Source: Gemmatimonadota bacterium (lineage in GTDB: Bacteria; Gemmatimonadota; Gemmatimonadetes; Gemmatimonadales; Gemmatimonadaceae). From it: a stretch of DNA of 64,000 nucleotides. This document shows positions 1-8,015 of the stretch, piece by piece. How positions within the stretch are numbered: the first letter of the stretch is position 1; every line of letters begins with the position of its first letter. The notes below the pieces were generated by a model. It did no database searches. It was not told the DNA's origin and was given only the letters and a program-made list of their open reading frames with translations. The DNA lies in assembly GCA_016712265.1 (NCBI GenBank), contig JADJRJ010000031.1, positions 620,001 to 684,000 on the forward strand. Direction: 5' to 3'. Position numbers and translations under genes: made by a program.

Positions 1-316
1 GGGCAAGGACCGCCGCCGGCGTCCCCGGTACGATGCGAGACGCAGCCGCCGTCGTGCCGCCGAACATCGCGCCGAGCATCCCGCGCTCCTCCTGCACCTC
101 AACACGCGTGCGTTCCTCGGCGAGCGCTTGCCGGACATGTGAGGCACTGATCCCGACCTCCTGCCCGAGCGAGACGAGCTGCGCCTCACTCATGCCGTCC
201 GAGGCGTCGAGGTCACCCACGTTCAGCTCCGCCGCGCGCGAGAGGACGCGCTCGATCGCCGCCCGGGTGAGGGGAATGGGAGCGTTGGAGGCAGCCGGGA
301 GGTTCTCGTCAGGCAT
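1..316 (-). CDS. Hypothetical protein, 3' end cut by window edge
   Basis: Open from an ATG at 314-316 to the left edge without a stop, so about 105 N-terminal residues are visible and the C-terminus is missing. The protein starts MPDENLPAASNAPIPLTRAA and continues with a charged, helical segment (about residues 17-85) with short repeats of the type SRAAELN, EVGISASHV and RQALAEER, then a more Ala/Gly-rich stretch. I cannot name a family; such N-terminal helical segments occur in soluble or membrane-anchored regulators. The start lies 3 nt past the stop of the upstream lipoprotein gene on the same strand, so the two are probably co-transcribed. Coding on the minus strand is supported by codon-like composition; the plus strand here offers only a shadow frame. 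Confidence 0.6.
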   Translation of the reverse strand, partial: MPDENLPAASNAPIPLTRAAIERVLSRAAELNVGDLDASDGMSEAQLVSLGQEVGISASHVRQALAEERTRVEVQEERGMLGAMFGGTTAAASRIVPGTPAAVLA

Positions 317-319
317 CGG

Positions 320-1444
320 TCAAATTCCGTTCAGGACCAGGTCGACCTGTCGCACCAGCGCCTGGTCGAGTGGCCCCGGCAGGGGAAAGATACGAACGAA
401 CTGTGCGGAAAGGTCGCCGCCGGGCGCCTGCCGTGCGGTCCGCAGGTAGTAGCGGCGATAGCCGTCCGCGAGATCCGGCGCGATGCGCTCGAGCAGGAGG
501 GCGCCGGCACGCACCGCCGCGAGCGTGGAGAGACGCCCGGATTCGCCCGATTGCTGCTCAGCCGGTGTTGTGTGGTCGCGGACCACCTGGTTGGAAACGG
601 TGCCGACCACCTCATGCGCCAGGACGAACAACGCATCGCGCGGATCGTCGGTGGCGGACGGAAAGGTGACCGCCACGAAGTGGGTGTCATCGCCCACGTC
701 GATCGTGCGTCCCTCGGCGCCGAGGGGGAGGGCGAGCACCATGGTGCCCGACCGCTGGCCGCTGTACCGGAGGAACCGCTCGAACGCGGGGGCATGGGTG
801 CTCCAGGCCGCGGCGACCTGGGTGCGCATCCCACCCCGTGCCGCCTGCTGCTGCGACCACCAGGTGCGATGAAATCGCGCGCGTTCGTCGTCGAGGGATT
901 CGAGGAAGAGCCGCAGGAACTCCCGCTCCGCCGTCCCCGGGAAATAGGTCGCGAGCGTGGCGTACATCCGGACGGACTCCCGGTCGTAGGCCGCGCGCAC
1001 GTCGCCATTGTCACGCAAGAATCGCAGGCAGCCGCGTCGCAGGTCCTCCCAGGAGCCGAAGTAGAGGGCCAGGAACTGCGCCGCCGCCAAAGACGGACTG
1101 CTTGCGTGGCGACGCGAAAGGACGAGCGCGTTCTCATCGAGGCGAGACGTGATGTTCCCCGTGCGCCTCGCTTGCGACGCCTCGGCCCGGTATCCCAGGC
1201 GGAACGTCGGAACCAGCGACGAATCCGCTGTCAGCATCGCGAAACCATGGAGCCACAGGTCCACATGTTCGCGGGTCTCCAGGCGCCACCCGCTCGGTGC
1301 GGCGGCATCGCGCCGTGGCGCGTTCTCTGCGGCGCCGGCGGGTCGCTGTTCCGTCGCCGGGGTGCTCGACACCACGACCGTGCGAGGAGCGCACGACGGC
1401 GCGCCGAGGAGCGCCGGGAGCACGAGGAGCCGACGAAGGGACAT
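320..1444 (-). CDS. Putative lipoprotein of unknown function (374 aa)
   Basis: The N-terminus (MSLRRLLVLPALLGAPSC) is a lipoprotein signal with a cysteine at residue 18. The mature part is mostly helical, with a low-complexity Ala/Pro/Thr linker to about residue 50. Around residue 275 is the segment FVLAHEVVG, which resembles the HExxx helix of gluzincin metalloproteases, but the second histidine of HExxH is a glycine, so a classical zinc peptidase is not supported. No family recognised. It precedes the truncated gene at 1-316 by 3 nt and both probably form one transcript. Location is inferred to be the periplasmic face of the inner or outer membrane. Confidence 0.7.
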   Translation of the reverse strand: MSLRRLLVLPALLGAPSCAPRTVVVSSTPATEQRPAGAAENAPRRDAAAPSGWRLETREHVDLWLHGFAMLTADSSLVPTFRLGYRAEASQARRTGNITSRLDENALVLSRRHASSPSLAAAQFLALYFGSWEDLRRGCLRFLRDNGDVRAAYDRESVRMYATLATYFPGTAEREFLRLFLESLDDERARFHRTWWSQQQAARGGMRTQVAAAWSTHAPAFERFLRYSGQRSGTMVLALPLGAEGRTIDVGDDTHFVAVTFPSATDDPRDALFVLAHEVVGTVSNQVVRDHTTPAEQQSGESGRLSTLAAVRAGALLLERIAPDLADGYRRYYLRTARQAPGGDLSAQFVRIFPLPGPLDQALVRQVDLVLNGI

Positions 1445-1551
1445 GGGGGCAACTACGGGCGTGTGAGCGAGAGGGTGTCAGCCCGCTGGTACACCACACG
1501 CCGTCGTGGCGTTCGGTCGGAGCGGCCGCATGCCGACCGAGCCCCCGCTCA

Positions 1552-2289
1552 CTACGCTCCGTTCTCCCGCCCGCACGTGATGCAGAACTTCCACTCCACC
1601 TCAAGCTCGGTGCTGCATGCCGGGCAGTGCTTGATCGTGAGGTTGTGGCCGCACCCCGGACAGAACACCACCTCGCGCCCGTCCGGGAGTCCGGTCCCGC
1701 AGTAACGACACCCTTGGCCGGGTTTGGCAGGTTGGGGGACCGGACGGCTCACGGGCATGATCGTTCTGGGAGCAGCTGGTGGTGGGGCCGCGGAGGCCCG
1801 CGGAGGAGATACCGGCGGCGCTGAGGGTGCCGCAGCCGGAATGGCGGTCTCCGGGGGAGTTTCGACCGATTCCGTCGGTCGCGCAGCGATGACGAACTGG
1901 TCCTGGGGGGACGCCGTGCTGACCGATCGCGATCCCTCCGGCGTGGGGCGAAGCATGACGTCGCGCAGGGGGCCGGCACCGAGCCGCACCGCTGCCGCCG
2001 CAAACGCGCGATAGGCCGTGAGGTCGGGATTGGGAGACTCCAGCTCGGCGCGCAGCGCGTGCTGCATCTCCGGCTCACCCTCGAGGAACCCGCGCGATCC
2101 GGCGAGTAGCTGCAGCAGCGCGAGTTCGTACTCGTCGTTCGACGCGAAGCCGAGCGCCGACCGGTTCTCGCGGTAGGAGACGAGCTGCTGGTAGAGCTGG
2201 GCGACCTCGAACGGGCGCGTCAGCAGGTCGGGTGCGGACGCCCGCACGTTATGCACGAGCCGCCGGTACAGTCGTTCGCAGTCATCCAT
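1552..2289 (-). CDS. Double zinc-ribbon protein
   Basis: A 245-aa protein beginning MDDCERLYRRL. Residues 1-120 are helical and hydrophilic without cysteine clusters; residues 120-185 are a Pro/Ala/Ser-rich linker. The C-terminal 60 residues carry four CxxC knuckles (CRYC, CPGC, CPAC, CITC) that pair into two zinc ribbons of the DZANK/zinc-ribbon type. Such ribbons bind zinc structurally and mediate protein or nucleic-acid contacts; no catalytic domain is visible. An upstream in-frame ATG (MMSLSSTAM) is possible, but neither start has a clear Shine-Dalgarno. The gene follows the RNase HI-like gene by 73 nt on the same strand and may be the last member of that operon. Confidence 0.75.
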   Translation of the reverse strand: MDDCERLYRRLVHNVRASAPDLLTRPFEVAQLYQQLVSYRENRSALGFASNDEYELALLQLLAGSRGFLEGEPEMQHALRAELESPNPDLTAYRAFAAAAVRLGAGPLRDVMLRPTPEGSRSVSTASPQDQFVIAARPTESVETPPETAIPAAAPSAPPVSPPRASAAPPPAAPRTIMPVSRPVPQPAKPGQGCRYCGTGLPDGREVVFCPGCGHNLTIKHCPACSTELEVEWKFCITCGRENGA

Positions 2290-2362
2290 GGCAGTGGAGC
2301 TTAACGACATCATCGAGCGAACGCTGGAAGGGTCCAGGGCGTCCACAGGAGGAGGGGACGAC

Positions 2363-2995
2363 CTACGGAGTGAGGACGTCGTGCCCGGGGCCGGGTAACG
2401 CCCTGGAGCTGCGAAACGCGTGTGCCTCGGGAAAAGGCTCCAGGCGTGACGCCTTCCTCGCGGCGGTGCGCGCGGCCAACCAGGCATCGAACCCCGCATC
2501 GACCAGCCCATCGGACGCGCTGAGTTCCGTCGCGGCCCGCACGGCCAGGTCATTCGCGAACTCGTTCTGGGCATGGCCCGCGTGTCCGCGAACCCAGCGC
2601 CACTCCACGTCGTGGCCGGACGCGGTGCGCACGGCTTCCTGCCAGAGGTCGAGGTTCTCGATGGCGCCTGTCTTGCGCTTCCAGCCTCGCCGCGCCCAGT
2701 CATGGACCCAGCGCGTCATGCCGTCCACGATATAGCGCGAATCGGTGGTGAAGACCACGCGGCATCGGTTGCCCTTGCGTGACAAGGCGCGACACGCCTC
2801 GATCACGGAGCGGAGCGCCATCCGATTGTTGGTGGTGGCCGGTTCCGACACCCAGAGGGCACGCCGCACGAGGGTGTCGTGGTGCGGGAACTCCACCAGG
2901 ACACCGGCGCCGCCGGGGTTTTCTCCCTCCTTGCCGTTGCCGAGGCACGACTCGTCGGCGAAGACGGCAACCAGGGGGCGCAGGTCGGGGCTCAA
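2363..2995 (-). CDS. rnhA: RNase HI-like protein with substituted catalytic residues
   Basis: Clear RNase H1 fold: ADESCLGNG at the first strand, TTNNRMALRS, VVFTTDSRYIVDG, then WRWVRGHAGHAQNEFANDLA. RNase HI cleaves the RNA strand of RNA-DNA hybrids using four acidic residues. By eye against E. coli RNase HI, Asp10 and Asp70 are kept and His124 is kept, but Glu48 (RMEL) is Ala (RMAL) and Asp134 is Asn (FANDL). A C-terminal extension of about 50 residues follows. The start is a TTG whose last two bases are shared with the TGA of the upstream 71-aa gene (TTGA), implying translational coupling; an ATG further upstream would overlap that gene by 130 nt. Activity is therefore uncertain. Confidence 0.85.
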   Translation of the reverse strand: MSPDLRPLVAVFADESCLGNGKEGENPGGAGVLVEFPHHDTLVRRALWVSEPATTNNRMALRSVIEACRALSRKGNRCRVVFTTDSRYIVDGMTRWVHDWARRGWKRKTGAIENLDLWQEAVRTASGHDVEWRWVRGHAGHAQNEFANDLAVRAATELSASDGLVDAGFDAWLAARTAARKASRLEPFPEAHAFRSSRALPGPGHDVLTP

Positions 2996-3207
2996 CGGAT
3001 GACCTCGATGCGTTCGATTTCGTCGATCGAAAAGGACATGGGGTCGCCGGTCGATGGGTGGCGGGCGATGAGGATCTCGCGACCGGCATGGTACTCCAGT
3101 CGCTGCGCCACGATGATCCACGTGACGCCGCGTCGTACCACGGCGATGCGCTCTTCGCGGGTGACGGCGCGTTCCAGCAGGTCATACTGCGCGGGAGAGA
3201 ATGCCAT
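2992..3207 (-). CDS. Small conserved-looking protein (71 aa), unknown
   Basis: A 71-residue acidic/basic protein starting MAFSPAQYDLLERAV, with a predicted helix followed by beta strands (GVTWIIVAQRLEYHAGREI). No cysteine motif, signal or membrane segment. I do not recognise a family. Coding status is supported by its position: its ATG shares one base with the stop of the M20 peptidase gene (TGATG) and its own stop overlaps the TTG start of the RNase HI-like gene, so it is sandwiched in a translationally coupled operon. Its content (STGDPMSFSIDEIERIEVI) suggests a small globular domain, possibly a partner of one neighbour. Confidence 0.7.
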   Translation of the reverse strand: MAFSPAQYDLLERAVTREERIAVVRRGVTWIIVAQRLEYHAGREILIARHPSTGDPMSFSIDEIERIEVIR

Positions 3208-4367
3208 CAGGGCGCCGCGGTCCAGTCGAGCGCGAGCCGCGCGAGGGCATCCGTCGCGCGATCCACCTCGTGGAGCGAGATGTACTCCTCGTCGGCGTGG
3301 GCCAGCCCCATGTCACCTGGGCCGAAGCAGATCGCCGGAATCCCGGCCGCGTTGAGGAGCGCCGCATCCGTCCAGGCACTGACGCCCGTGAGCGGGCCGG
3401 GCTGTCCGGTGTCGCGAAGGGCGGCACCTAACGACGCAACGATTGGGGCGTCGGCCGCGACATCACTCGGCGCCTGAGTAAGGATGTGGCGCATCGTCAC
3501 CCGGAGGTTCGGGACCTGTGCGCGGACGGTGTCGCATGCGCGCTCGAACTCGGCGAGTACGTCGGGCGTTGTCTCTCCGGGCAACGTGCGGCGCTCGATG
3601 CGCAGCACACAGCGATCCGGGTACGTCGACCACCCCGTGCCCCCGCTGATCGTCGCGGCATGCAGGGACGGCCGGCCGAGGAGCGGGTGGCGCCGTGCGT
3701 CGAGGACCGTCGCCTCGAGGTGTCCCAGCTCGCCGACCAGGGCGGCCGCATGGGCGATGGCGTCGACCCCGAGGTCATATCGGCTGCCATGCGCGGCAAC
3801 ACCTGAACACTCGAACTCTACCCAGGTGAAGCCGCGATGCGCCGGCCCGATCGTCAGACACGTGGGTTCCGTCACGATCGCCGCATGGGTGCGGATGCCG
3901 CTCGCGAGCAGCGCGCGTGTGCCGAGGCTTTCGTACTCCTCGTCGACGACAGCCGCGACGAGCAGGGGACCGGTGAGCTGCGGGGCAACACGAGCCGCCG
4001 CGGCGCACATCGCCGCCACGCCGCCCTTCATATCGGAGGTGCCCCGGCCGTACATCCGGTCCCCCGCGACCGAGGCGTCGAACGGGGGGTGCACCATTTG
4101 TCCCACGTCCACGACGTCGAGGTGTCCATTGAACATCAAGCTGCGGCCGGGGCCGTGCGACGGCCCGACGCGCGCGATCACGTTGTGGCGGTCGGGGGCG
4201 ACCGGCTGCAACGTGACCGTCATGCCCCACTGCGTCAGGACCTCGGCGAGCCAGGTGGCCACCGGGCCTTCCCCCGGGGCGCCGGGGCATAACGACGGAT
4301 TGCGTGAGTCGTAGCGCACCAGTCCCTGGAGGAGTGCGCGCGCGTCGCCGCGGGCGGGAAGGGTCAT
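3207..4367 (-). CDS. M20 family metallopeptidase (ArgE/DapE/CPG2 type)
   Basis: A 386-aa dizinc amidohydrolase. Visible ligands and catalytic residues: GHLDVVD (His82, catalytic Asp84), GRGTSDMKGG (bridging Asp112), VDEEYES (Glu143/144, general base and zinc ligand), VTEPT, and a C-terminal LAHADEE (last His ligand). The lid/dimerisation domain lies between about residues 175 and 285. The family removes acyl or aminoacyl groups in amino-acid metabolism or cleaves small peptides; the sequence does not reveal the exact substrate. The ATG overlaps the TGA of the GHMP kinase gene (ATGA), giving translational coupling. Pairing with a sugar kinase is unusual and may point to amino-sugar or exopolymer metabolism, which is inference. 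Confidence 0.9.
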   Translation of the reverse strand: MTLPARGDARALLQGLVRYDSRNPSLCPGAPGEGPVATWLAEVLTQWGMTVTLQPVAPDRHNVIARVGPSHGPGRSLMFNGHLDVVDVGQMVHPPFDASVAGDRMYGRGTSDMKGGVAAMCAAAARVAPQLTGPLLVAAVVDEEYESLGTRALLASGIRTHAAIVTEPTCLTIGPAHRGFTWVEFECSGVAAHGSRYDLGVDAIAHAAALVGELGHLEATVLDARRHPLLGRPSLHAATISGGTGWSTYPDRCVLRIERRTLPGETTPDVLAEFERACDTVRAQVPNLRVTMRHILTQAPSDVAADAPIVASLGAALRDTGQPGPLTGVSAWTDAALLNAAGIPAICFGPGDMGLAHADEEYISLHEVDRATDALARLALDWTAAP

Positions 4368-5320
4368 GTTGGCTGTTCCGTGACCGTGACGCCGCCGAGG
4401 TCCACGGCAAAGTTGAGGAGACGCCCCAGCGGGGCGATGGCCGTGCGGACGGCGTCGACCCGGCCCAGGGGGGCGAGGACAACGACGCACCCGCCGCCTG
4501 AGGCACCGAGGGCCTTGCACCCCCGCGCCCCGTGGCGCGCCGCCATGTCGACGATCGCGTCGATCTGGGGCGTGGTGATCGCGGGATGGAGTGCACGCTG
4601 GTGCACCCAGTGGTCCCGGACGGCATCGCCTAACGCGTCGAGGTCGCCCACCTCGAGGGCACCGGCCATGTCCGCTGCGAGCGCCCGCATGCAGAGCAGG
4701 GCGTTGGTTACCGGAGCCTCCTGCCGCGCGTACGCATCGAGCACGGCGGTGATGGTATCGCCGCTGATGCGCGACTGCCCGGTGTACACCACGAGGCATT
4801 GTGCCTCGATCGCGCGCCGCGTCGCCTCCGTGAGGGGAATGCGACGCACGTGCGTATTCGCCCCGAAGGTCAGGTCGAGCGCGCCGCCATGCGCGGCGGC
4901 GTAGTGATCCTGCCAGCCGCCCGCGATCCCGAGGTCCTCGATTTCTACTCCGCGACTCTCCTCGACGATGCCGCGAAGATCGGTTGTGGAGTGTCCCTGC
5001 CAGGCGCGGAGTGCCGCGACCATGGCGACCCCCACTGCAGAAGACCCGCCGAGGCCTGCTCCAGTGGGGAAGTCGCTCCGCAACGTGGACCGCACGCCAA
5101 CGACTCCGAGGCGGCGCGTGGCCGCCTGGGCCAACGGCGAATCCGCGGCCGCACGCACGTCTGACGCGGCGGTCGGTGCCGCCGTCAGGGTGACGGTGGC
5201 GTAGCGATCGATCGCCAGGTTGCAGACACGTCCGCCGCGCTCGTCGCAGAACGGGGGGACGTCGGTCCACCCTCCGCCGAAGTCGATGCGGGTTGGCGCG
5301 CGTGCGGTGACGGTTCGCAT
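4364..5320 (-). CDS. GHMP-family sugar kinase (heptose-7-P/fucose kinase-like)
   Basis: A 318-aa kinase starting MRTVTARAPTRIDFGGGWTD. The first motif (APTRIDFGGGWTD) and the ATP-binding loop (PTGAGLGGSS, residues 86-95) are typical of GHMP kinases that phosphorylate the anomeric position of heptose or fucose derivatives (HddA and fucokinase-like branch). The third motif is GASGGG near residue 282. It would act in the cytoplasm to supply activated sugars for surface polymers. The chosen ATG at 5318-5320 places the first GHMP motif close to the N-terminus; a longer reading frame upstream runs through a perfect terminator palindrome and is rejected. It is the first gene of an overlapping operon with the M20 peptidase. 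Confidence 0.85.
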   Translation of the reverse strand: MRTVTARAPTRIDFGGGWTDVPPFCDERGGRVCNLAIDRYATVTLTAAPTAASDVRAAADSPLAQAATRRLGVVGVRSTLRSDFPTGAGLGGSSAVGVAMVAALRAWQGHSTTDLRGIVEESRGVEIEDLGIAGGWQDHYAAAHGGALDLTFGANTHVRRIPLTEATRRAIEAQCLVVYTGQSRISGDTITAVLDAYARQEAPVTNALLCMRALAADMAGALEVGDLDALGDAVRDHWVHQRALHPAITTPQIDAIVDMAARHGARGCKALGASGGGCVVVLAPLGRVDAVRTAIAPLGRLLNFAVDLGGVTVTEQPT

Positions 5321-5330
5321 GGGCTGGTAA

Positions 5331-5371
5331 TGAAACGAATGGCGGCGTGTCGCGCGACACGCCGCCATTCG
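5331..5371 (-). terminator. Rho-independent terminator after the PhaF/H1-like gene
   Basis: Positions 5336-5371 form a perfect 36-base palindrome (two 18-base arms around the centre at 5353/5354). Read on the minus strand it lies 22 nt past the stop of the gene at 5394-5993 and is followed by TTTCATT. This separates that gene from the GHMP-kinase operon, whose start codon lies only about 16 nt further. Confidence 0.85.
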
Positions 5372-5393
5372 AACACCGTGCGTACCGTTGATC

Positions 5394-5993
5394 CTACTTC
5401 TTCTTTGGGGCCGCCTTGGCAGCAGGCTTCGCTGGCGCCTTGGCTGCTACCTTGGCCGCGGGCTTCGCCGGCGCCTTGGCCGCGGGCGCGGCCGTGGCCT
5501 TCGCAGGAGCCGCCGCCTTGGCCGCGGGCTTCTCGGCGGGCTTCTCTACTGCCTTCACCGCCGGCGCCTTTGTCGGGGCGGCCGCCTTGGGTGCTGCGGC
5601 TGGTTCCTTGGCCTTCGCGGGCGTCTTCACCGTCTCCGCCTTCTCTACTGGCTTCGGGCGCTTGCCGTGGGCTTCCTCGACGTCCCGGAGGAGCTTGGTC
5701 GCCTCCTCCTGTGACATCTGGCCGCGCCGGACCATGTAATTGACCAGGTCCCGGGCGCTCTCGATGGCGAACGCGGAGATGCCGGCAGCGGCCCCGACGA
5801 CATCGCGCATCGCCGACGCCATCTTGCTCCCCGCTTCCAGGCTGATCTCGTGTGCCTTGGCCGCCATTTCGGCAACCGTGTCACGGATATCCTGCCCGCG
5901 ATGGCCAGGGCCACGCTTGGGTGGCGGCGGTGCAACCGGCGCCGCCTCTGGGACGTCGCTTCCGGCTGTTTCGGGCGTCAAATTTTCGGACAT
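5394..5993 (-). CDS. PhaF-like protein with histone H1-type tail
   Basis: A 199-aa protein. Residues 1-40 are acidic and Pro-rich; 45-115 form an amphipathic helical region (DTVAEMAAKAHEISLEAGSK onward) resembling phasin/PHA-granule proteins or nucleoid-associated helices; residues 120-199 are a lysine/alanine/proline tail of repeated PAK, AAPAK and KAPAKPAAK units ending in KKK, as in histone H1-like bacterial proteins and PhaF. Such tails bind DNA without sequence specificity. Start chosen at the ATG at 5991-5993, preceded by GGAG 10 nt upstream; a longer N-terminus would place the start within Arg-rich non-coding-looking sequence. It is monocistronic: promoter-like elements at 6105-6132 and a strong terminator bound it. 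DNA binding and granule association are both inference. Confidence 0.8.
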   Translation of the reverse strand: MSENLTPETAGSDVPEAAPVAPPPPKRGPGHRGQDIRDTVAEMAAKAHEISLEAGSKMASAMRDVVGAAAGISAFAIESARDLVNYMVRRGQMSQEEATKLLRDVEEAHGKRPKPVEKAETVKTPAKAKEPAAAPKAAAPTKAPAVKAVEKPAEKPAAKAAAPAKATAAPAAKAPAKPAAKVAAKAPAKPAAKAAPKKK

Positions 5994-6104
5994 CAATTTT
6001 GCTCCACGGCGCACGCGAGCCTGACTGGCTCGCACGCGCGGCGAGTGGCGGGGATGTGGGAGGCCCGACAGGCGAGGCCGATGCGCAGGCTGTCGAGCGC
6101 GCTA

Positions 6105-6132
6105 AGTATATGATTTTCCGCCGGATACGCAA
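6105..6132 (-). promoter_or_regulatory. Sigma70-like promoter for the PhaF/H1-like gene
   Basis: On the minus strand TTGCGT (6132-6127) and TATACT (6110-6105) are separated by 16 bp, close to the consensus TTGACA-N17-TATAAT. They sit in one of the few AT-rich spots of the window, about 110 nt upstream of the ATG at 5993. The assignment is from pattern only. Confidence 0.45.
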
Positions 6133-6228
6133 GGCACTCGGATGCACTTTAGAGCTAGAATTGCACGCAGTTCCCGCTAGTCGCGATGGTGGCAACTGAT
6201 ACTTCATAGCAACACAATGGAGCCATAA

Positions 6229-7341
6229 ATGCTTCACGGGATCAATGTTCTCGACCTAAGCAGAGTTCTCGCCGGACCGCTGTGTGGTATGGCCCTCGGT
6301 GACCTTGGCGCAAACGTCATCAAGGTCGAACGCCCAGGAACGGGCGACGAATCCCGGGGTTGGGGGCCTCCTTTTGACCCACGGGGCGAAAGCGCCTACT
6401 ACCTCTGCTGCAATCGCAACAAGCTCGGTATCACCCTCGACCTGGATCACGCCACCGGACTGGAGCAGCTGACACGGCTTGCCGCCGGCGCGGACGTGGT
6501 CATCGACAACTTCAGGCGTGGCACGCTGGAACGCCGCGGCTGCCATCCGGAACAGCTCCTCGCCCAGCATCCCCGGCTCATATGGTGCACCTTGACCGGG
6601 TTCGGCCCCGAGTCTGCCCGACCGGGGTACGATTTCGTTGTCCAGGGCGAGGCAGGCTGGATGTCAATCACGGGGGATCCCGACGGGGCCCCAATGAAAG
6701 CCGGGGTTGCCCTCGTGGACGTCCTCGCGGCGAAGGACGCGATCATCGCTATCCTCGCAGCGTTGGCCGCCCGCGCTGTCGGTCCACTTCCCCCAGACCG
6801 TCGGCGACTCTTCGTCTCGCTCTACCACTCGGCGACCACCGCCCTGGTGAACGTCGCCCAGAACACGTTGGTCAGCGGCGAGCCTCCCCGTCGATGGGGG
6901 AACGCACATGCCAACCTGGTGCCTTATCAGTTGTTTGCTGCGCAGGACCGGGATGTGGTCATTGCCGTCGGCAATGACGGCCAATGGGCGGGGCTGTGCA
7001 GGGTTCTCGGCCTCCAGACATTGGCGACGGATCCAACGGTCGCTACGAACGCGGGTCGCCTCTCTCAGCGCCAACGCGTCGTCACCGCCATCGCTGGTGC
7101 GGTGGCCGGTCGCGTTGCGGATGAGCTCGTCGGTGCCCTGCTTCGAGTTGGTGTGCCGGCCGGCATTGTCCGGTCCGTTCCGGAGGCGCTCGCCGACGTC
7201 GATGCGAGCGCCCTGACGGGAGTAATGCCCCTAGCAGGGGGGGTGCCCCGTCGACCACCACCCCGCCTGGGCGAACACACCGCCGAGGTCCTAGCGCGCG
7301 GGTGGGCGGCCTTCGGTTCGAGTGACGCCGGAGCCACGTGA
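6229..7341 (+). CDS. CaiB/BaiF (family III) CoA-transferase
   Basis: A 370-aa CoA-transferase starting MLHGINVLDLSRVLAGPLCG, the characteristic N-terminus of family III. The catalytic aspartate is in PGYDFVVQGEAG (Asp135). The family moves CoA between acids such as oxalate/formate, carnitine derivatives or dicarboxylates, via an aspartyl-CoA intermediate; substrate cannot be read from the sequence. It acts in the cytoplasm as an interlocked dimer. The ATG is preceded by TGGAG about 8 nt upstream. It is divergent from the PhaF-like gene over a 235-bp AT-richer region, and an ECF sigma gene follows on the same strand about 100 nt after its stop. Confidence 0.92.
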   Translation: MLHGINVLDLSRVLAGPLCGMALGDLGANVIKVERPGTGDESRGWGPPFDPRGESAYYLCCNRNKLGITLDLDHATGLEQLTRLAAGADVVIDNFRRGTLERRGCHPEQLLAQHPRLIWCTLTGFGPESARPGYDFVVQGEAGWMSITGDPDGAPMKAGVALVDVLAAKDAIIAILAALAARAVGPLPPDRRRLFVSLYHSATTALVNVAQNTLVSGEPPRRWGNAHANLVPYQLFAAQDRDVVIAVGNDGQWAGLCRVLGLQTLATDPTVATNAGRLSQRQRVVTAIAGAVAGRVADELVGALLRVGVPAGIVRSVPEALADVDASALTGVMPLAGGVPRRPPPRLGEHTAEVLARGWAAFGSSDAGAT

Positions 7342-7445
7342 CGCGGTGACCCCTCGTGCGTCACTGAGATGTGACGACGATTGCATACGCGCCAATCCCC
7401 TCTCTGGGACTGTCGAGACCGCGCAAAAGCGGTTATGCTGCCGCC

Positions 7446-8015
7446 GTGAAAATCACGGTGCCCGCCGCACTGGTCGACCCGATCGAGGCCGATCAGGAGA
7501 TTATTTCGAGGGTTCTCGCTGGACACCGCGACGCCTTCGGGATTCTCATCCAGAGATACAGCGACCCGCTCTACCGACATGCCCTTGGCATGACCGGGAG
7601 TCCCGACGTCGCTGAGGACATCCTGCAGACCTCGTTCATCAAGGCGTACCATCACCTTTCCGAGGTGCGTGGACGGTTTGATGCCTGGGTCTTCCGGATC
7701 GTAGCCAATGGGTGCAAGGACTGGCTGAAGAACATTCGCCGGACCCACCTGAGCTATGAGGAAGATGACCAGCCCACCACGTACGCGACGCCGGAAGAGG
7801 AGCTGGACCGGTCGGAGCTGCGGATGGACCTGGACGGCGCGTTGTCACAACTCCCCGCTTCGCTCCGGGAGGCCTTCATCATGAAGCATGTGGAAGGCCG
7901 GTCGTACGAGGAGATGGCGGACTTGCTGGCAACCACTGTTGGGGCGCTCAAGATGCGCGTACACCGCGCGCGCGAGGCGCTCCAGGCACTCCTGGAGGAG
8001 AAGTACGCCTCATGA
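7446..8015 (+). CDS. ECF-subfamily RNA polymerase sigma factor
   Basis: Sigma region 2 is seen in DAFGILIQRYSDPLYRHALG and DVAEDILQTSFIKAYHHL, and region 4 in LPASLREAFIMKHVEGRSY followed by the helix-turn-helix EEMADLLATTVGALKMRVHR. ECF sigmas direct core polymerase to a small regulon and are held by a membrane anti-sigma. The GTG at 7446 (189 aa) is chosen because codons upstream look non-coding; a GTG at 7371 in the same frame is the alternative. The TGA overlaps the ATG of the next gene (ATGA), which encodes the probable anti-sigma factor. Confidence 0.93.
   Translation: MKITVPAALVDPIEADQEIISRVLAGHRDAFGILIQRYSDPLYRHALGMTGSPDVAEDILQTSFIKAYHHLSEVRGRFDAWVFRIVANGCKDWLKNIRRTHLSYEEDDQPTTYATPEEELDRSELRMDLDGALSQLPASLREAFIMKHVEGRSYEEMADLLATTVGALKMRVHRAREALQALLEEKYAS

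Noticed and set aside
551..1705. Plus-strand open frame opposite the first lipoprotein gene
   Set aside because: The minus-strand product has a lipobox and normal composition; the plus frame is Arg/Gly-rich without domains.
2995..3121. Upstream ATG for the RNase HI-like gene
   Set aside because: It would overlap the 71-aa gene by about 130 nt and add residues outside the RNase H fold; the TTG coupled start fits better.
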